Of a stretch of DNA of 19,483 nt, positions 16,045 to 19,483 are shown piece by piece. The stretch is from an uncultured Alphaproteobacteria bacterium. Lineage in GTDB: Bacteria; Pseudomonadota; Alphaproteobacteria; Caulobacterales; Caulobacteraceae. The first letter of the stretch is position 1. The number at the start of each line of letters is the position of its first letter. A program made the position numbers and the translations under genes. The notes under the pieces are model-generated. The model saw only the letters and a program-made list of their open reading frames with translations, had not been told where the DNA came from and searched no databases. The stretch lies in the NCBI GenBank assembly GCA_903928755.1, contig CAIYSH010000173.1:1-19483 (forward strand), in the 5' to 3' direction.

Positions 16045-16061
16045 CAGGGTGAACGGCCCTG
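16045..16061 (+). other. Hairpin between the CHAP gene and the corA-like gene
   Basis: CAGGG (16045-16049) pairs with CCCTG (16057-16061) around a seven-base loop, just after the CHAP-gene stop. No uridine run follows. It might weakly terminate or stabilise the upstream mRNA before the corA-like gene, but the stem is short. Confidence 0.25.
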
Positions 16062-16083
16062 TCATGTCGGTCCGGGCTTTAAC

Positions 16084-17052
16084 GTGCTGAGGCTCCTGCG
16101 CCGCAGTGCCCACCGGTTTGACGTGATTGCGGCAGAGGCGCTGGGCTCCGGCTGGCAACTGTCTCAGGATGTCGTCTGGGTCGACATGCATTGTCCATCC
16201 CGGGATGAAGAGCTGGCCACAGAACAAACCCTCGGACTGCAATTGCCGACCCCGCAGGAAATGCAGCAGATAGAGCCGTCCAGCCGACTCTATCGGGAAG
16301 GCGGTGCCACCTTCATGACGGCCAGTCTTCTGACCCGCAGCGATCAGGATGTTGCCGAACTCAGCCCTGTCACCTTTGTGCTCTCGCATGACAGGCTGAT
16401 CACCATCCGTTTCATCGAGTCCAAGGCCTTCGATGTCTTCGGTCAGCGGGCGCTCTCCCCCGCGACCGACTCGTCTTCCGGTGCCGACACGCTTCTGGGA
16501 CTGCTGGATGCCATCATCGAGCGCGCGGCAGAGGTTCTCGAAGCTGGATCTGCACAGGTCCAGGACTCCTCTACGGCCATCTTCTCAAGGCCGAAGGGTG
16601 GGGCGTTTGAGCCGCTGCTGACTTCTCTCGCCCGTACCCAGTCGACGACCTCCCTGGCGAGGACCAGTCTGGTCAGCCTGGGGCGCCTTGCGAGCTTTGC
16701 GGCCCTGGCCCCCGAAATTTCCGGGGACCCTGCCCACCAGGTGCACCTGGCTTCCATCCAGCATGACATCCAGTCCCTGACCGAACACTCCGGTTATCAG
16801 GCCTCCCATATTTCCTTCCTGCTCGATGCCGCCCTCGGGCTGATCAATATCGAGCAGAATGTCACCATGAAGTTTTTTGCCGTGGCTACGGTCCTGCTGA
16901 TGCCGCCAACCCTGATCGGGGCAATATACGGCATGAATTTCAGGCATATGCCCGAGCTGGAATGGCCCTTGGGCTATCCGATGGCCCTTGGCCTGATGCT
17001 CCTCTCAGGCCTGGTGCCTTTCCTCTGGTTCCGGCGCAAATCCTGGTTCTAG
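16084..17052 (+). CDS. corA: CorA-family divalent metal ion transporter
   Basis: This 322-residue protein is in the CorA/ZntB/Alr1 family of pentameric inner-membrane channels that take up Mg2+ (CorA) or move Zn2+ (ZntB). The long N-terminal cytoplasmic domain (about 1-255) is followed by two transmembrane helices. The signature YGMNFRHMPEL follows the first helix, with G283-M284-N285 forming the selectivity loop, and the second helix ends in a basic FRRKSWF tail. I use corA as the family name; sequence alone does not separate the Mg2+ from the Zn2+ subtype. The only plausible start near the family N-terminus is GTG 16084, with a GGG-containing site about eight bases upstream. It is 46 bp after the CHAP gene and convergent with the COQ9 gene 43 bp downstream. 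Confidence 0.88.
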   Translation: MLRLLRRSAHRFDVIAAEALGSGWQLSQDVVWVDMHCPSRDEELATEQTLGLQLPTPQEMQQIEPSSRLYREGGATFMTASLLTRSDQDVAELSPVTFVLSHDRLITIRFIESKAFDVFGQRALSPATDSSSGADTLLGLLDAIIERAAEVLEAGSAQVQDSSTAIFSRPKGGAFEPLLTSLARTQSTTSLARTSLVSLGRLASFAALAPEISGDPAHQVHLASIQHDIQSLTEHSGYQASHISFLLDAALGLINIEQNVTMKFFAVATVLLMPPTLIGAIYGMNFRHMPELEWPLGYPMALGLMLLSGLVPFLWFRRKSWF

Positions 17053-17095
17053 CGACCGATCCCGACAAACTGGCCTGGCCCCTCAGGACAACGCC

Positions 17096-17725
17096 TCAGC
17101 CTTGCCGATAACGCAGCCGTCCCAGCGATGTGACAAGGTTGGCCAACAGGTCTCCCGGCCGGATCCCGGCCTTCCATTTTTCAAAAGCCATCACGTTTTC
17201 AATACGGCTGTCGACGAACTGTTCCGCCGCCTCGGCCCCGGCTGAAAGTCGCAGGCTGATGGCCGAGATCAGTATTCCGGCGAGAATGGCGCGCTTGGAA
17301 TAGTGGTTCTCATCCGTAGTGATGTCGCCAGCCCAGCGCCAGAGCTTGTCGGCGCTCTCCCAGACCAGGCGAAGGGCAAGTGGCAGATGGGTTGGCAGGG
17401 CCAGCCAGCCGGCCCACCGCCGCACGGCGGGACCATCGTCCGCAGCAGCGTCTGTCCGCGCCAGGACGGCCGCACGGATGCGCTCGCGGATTTTAAGCCC
17501 CGCAGGATCTGGCAGGCTGTCCAGGGCCAGGGTGTCGTGATGTCGGGACAGCAGGGCTGCGAGGTCGGCGGGGCCATGGGGCAGCAGCAGTTCGGTTTCG
17601 ACCGGGGACAGACCGCAGGCGGCCCCCGATGCCCTGATCATTGGCCAGGTCCATCCCTGACCTGGGGCGAGCCTTAGCGCCTGCGCCAGAATATCGGCCT
17701 CGGTCCGGGTCGCCCAGTCGGTCAT
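17096..17725 (-). CDS. COQ9 family protein, ubiquinone biosynthesis
   Basis: COQ9 proteins are TetR-fold lipid-binding proteins that support the COQ7-type hydroxylase step of ubiquinone synthesis. From ATG 17725 the protein has 209 residues. It begins with the family-like MTDWATRTEADILAQA and GWTWPMIRASGAACGLSP, then ETELLLPHGPADLAALL (the helix-turn-helix-like N-terminal part). It ends in the diagnostic C-terminal domain with RWAGDITTDENHYSKRAIL and FVDSRIENVMAFEKWK. The start is open to doubt. ATG 17746 adds 7 residues. ATG 17791 adds 22 residues and has an excellent AAGGA site seven bases ahead, but that extension is not family-like and contains a perfect inverted repeat and a promoter-like sequence. 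It is divergent from rpsU. I take it as an enzyme-assisting protein and not a true repressor. Confidence 0.85.
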   Translation of the reverse strand: MTDWATRTEADILAQALRLAPGQGWTWPMIRASGAACGLSPVETELLLPHGPADLAALLSRHHDTLALDSLPDPAGLKIRERIRAAVLARTDAAADDGPAVRRWAGWLALPTHLPLALRLVWESADKLWRWAGDITTDENHYSKRAILAGILISAISLRLSAGAEAAEQFVDSRIENVMAFEKWKAGIRPGDLLANLVTSLGRLRYRQG

Positions 17726-17746
17726 GTTCGCGTTCCGCTTTGACAT

Positions 17747-17771
17747 GACTCGATAATAGAACGATCGAGTC
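17747..17771. promoter_or_regulatory. Perfect 8+8 bp inverted repeat upstream of COQ9
   Basis: GACTCGAT (17747-17754) and ATCGAGTC (17764-17771) are perfect inverted arms with a 9-bp spacer. The dyad covers the likely -10 region of the COQ9 promoter, where a repressor would sit; in RNA it could also form a hairpin. If COQ9 starts at 17791, the repeat is inside the coding region instead. Confidence 0.5.
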
Positions 17772-17781
17772 GTCTTGTCCG
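17753..17781 (-). promoter_or_regulatory. Candidate promoter for the COQ9 gene
   Basis: On the minus strand CGGACA (17781-17776) and TATTAT (17758-17753) are spaced by 17 bp. The expected transcript start is near 17746, giving a leader of about 20 bases before ATG 17725. The -10 box matches five of six positions and the -35 four of six. It overlaps the inverted repeat. Confidence 0.4.
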
Positions 17782-17908
17782 CCGTGGACATGGTCGTTTC
17801 CTTCTGCTATTCCGCCGCGCTCAAACCCGGTCGCCCTGCGCTCGGGGGGGAAAGATTTTGTCCGTTCGCCGCTGTGCCCGTCGGGTCAGCCGAGCGGGAA
17901 CGGGTGAC

Positions 17909-17913
17909 AGGAG
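17909..17913 (+). promoter_or_regulatory. Shine-Dalgarno site that decides the rpsU start
   Basis: AGGAG, within AGGAGAG, lies eight bases before CTG 17922. It is one of the strongest ribosome sites in the window and has ideal spacing for that codon. It overlaps the codons just after the only other nearby upstream candidate, GTG 17904, which makes that start unlikely. Confidence 0.75.
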
Positions 17914-17921
17914 AGAGACCT

Positions 17922-18155
17922 CTGGTTCAGATTTTCGTGCGCGACAATAATGTCGATCAGGCCCTCAAGGCGCTGAAGAAGAAGATGCAGCGTGAAGGCT
18001 CGTTCCGCGAAATGAAGCGGCACGTGCACTATGAGAAGCCGTCGGAAAAGCGTGCACGCCAGCAGGCTGAAGCCGTTCGTCGCGCCCGCAAGCTCGCCCG
18101 CAAGCGCGCCCAGCGTGAAGGTCTCCTGCCTGCGCCGAAGAAACCCGTCCGCTAG
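17922..18155 (+). CDS. rpsU: 30S ribosomal protein S21, probable CTG start
   Basis: S21 is a small basic protein of the 30S subunit that sits near the anti-Shine-Dalgarno end of 16S rRNA and helps initiation. The 77 residues match the family: VQIFVRDNNVDQALKALKKK, then REMKRHVHYEKPSEKR and a long Arg/Lys/Ala-rich helix ending in PAPKKPVR. The family's first residues are MVQIFVRD, and in this gene the codon at the methionine position is CTG, eight bases after AGGAG. In-frame alternatives are GTG 17904, which adds six residues and overlaps the ribosome site, and GTG inside FVRD, which would remove conserved residues. CTG is therefore the best call, unusual for a ribosomal gene. A strong intrinsic terminator follows 26 bp downstream, so it appears to be a single-gene unit. 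It diverges from the COQ9 gene. Confidence 0.93.
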   Translation: MVQIFVRDNNVDQALKALKKKMQREGSFREMKRHVHYEKPSEKRARQQAEAVRRARKLARKRAQREGLLPAPKKPVR

Positions 18156-18181
18156 GACAACTGCGGTTTTTATGAACTCGG

Positions 18182-18212
18182 AAAGGCCGCGCGGCGATCG
18201 CGCGGCCTTTTT
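18182..18212 (+). terminator. Intrinsic terminator of rpsU
   Basis: AAAGGCCGCGCG (18182-18193) pairs perfectly with CGCGCGGCCTTT (18199-18210) across a five-base loop and runs into five T residues (18208-18212). This is the clearest Rho-independent terminator in the window and isolates rpsU from ftsH. Confidence 0.93.
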
Positions 18213-18286
18213 GCTATGCTGCATGCCTGCAGCGGCCTATTTTCTGCCCGCTGGCACTTCACTTGCTGGTGAATCCCCTGCCGCCT

Positions 18287-18298
18287 CCCTATCTAGGG
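18287..18298. promoter_or_regulatory. Short dyad in the ftsH upstream region
   Basis: CCCTA and TAGGG flank TC in the 120 bp between the rpsU terminator and ftsH. The ftsH promoter must lie in this gap or be shared from elsewhere. The left part resembles a heat-shock -10 (CCCTATCT), but no matching -35 at proper spacing was found. Confidence 0.2.
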
Positions 18299-18332
18299 GC
18301 CAACGGACCTTTCGAAGGCGAATTGAACCATC

Positions 18333-19483
<1,151 letters not shown>

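Noticed and set aside
14187..17052. The acyltransferase, CHAP and CorA genes as one new defence or toxin system.
   Set aside because: Each has a plain envelope or transport role, no immunity-like or effector-sensing partner is present, and spacing of 46-66 bp does not by itself show a functional unit.
17775..17921. A longer S21 protein of 126 residues.
   Set aside because: The extra 49 residues are not S21-like, overlap the divergent COQ9 upstream region, and lie before the strong ribosome site at 17909.
18221..18232. GCATGCCTGCAG, identical to part of a common cloning-vector polylinker.
   Set aside because: Only 12 bases match and the flanks differ from any vector sequence I know, so it is taken as coincidence and not contamination.

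Overview
The window comes from a GC-rich alphaproteobacterium, most probably of the Caulobacterales (Caulobacter, Phenylobacterium, Brevundimonas or a close relative). The evidence is the strongly G/C-ending codon use, the sucC-sucD-sucA-sucB-lpdA order, the xerC-DUF484 pair, a COQ9-family gene next to rpsU, and the character of the PriA, SucA and FtsH sequences. The placement is an inference from these traits; no 16S or database comparison was possible. The content is largely housekeeping chromosome. I found no phage, transposon, CRISPR array, tRNA or rRNA, and no convincing undescribed multi-gene system.

Layout. (1) Positions 1-619 hold the C-terminal part of a membrane family-2 glycosyltransferase whose start lies outside the window. 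(2) Positions 764-8568 hold five co-directional TCA-cycle genes: both subunits of succinyl-CoA synthetase, then E1, E2 and E3 of 2-oxoglutarate dehydrogenase. Together they carry 2-oxoglutarate to succinate with ATP (or GTP) formation. A promoter-like site precedes sucC. (3) Positions 8653-10920 (minus strand) hold a tight cluster: a small transaldolase, a DUF484 protein and the XerC recombinase. The last two genes overlap by 4 bp. (4) Divergent from it is priA (replication restart helicase), whose stop codon shares a CTAG with the stop of a convergent terC-family membrane gene. (5) Positions 14187-17052 hold three plus-strand envelope-related genes: an acyltransferase-3 membrane protein, a secreted CHAP-domain protein and a CorA-type metal transporter. 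(6) Positions 17096-18155 hold a COQ9 (ubiquinone synthesis) gene on the minus strand, divergent from rpsU (ribosomal protein S21), which ends in a textbook intrinsic terminator. (7) ftsH starts at 18333 and runs off the right edge.

The points most worth a second look are: rpsU, whose only well-placed start codon is CTG behind a strong Shine-Dalgarno site; PriA, which keeps one zinc site and has lost three of the four cysteines of the other with spacing unchanged; a perfect 8+8 bp inverted repeat lying on the probable COQ9 promoter; active-site residues that mark the 'FSA-like' protein as a transaldolase; and an AT-rich, rare-codon 3' end in the acyltransferase gene.
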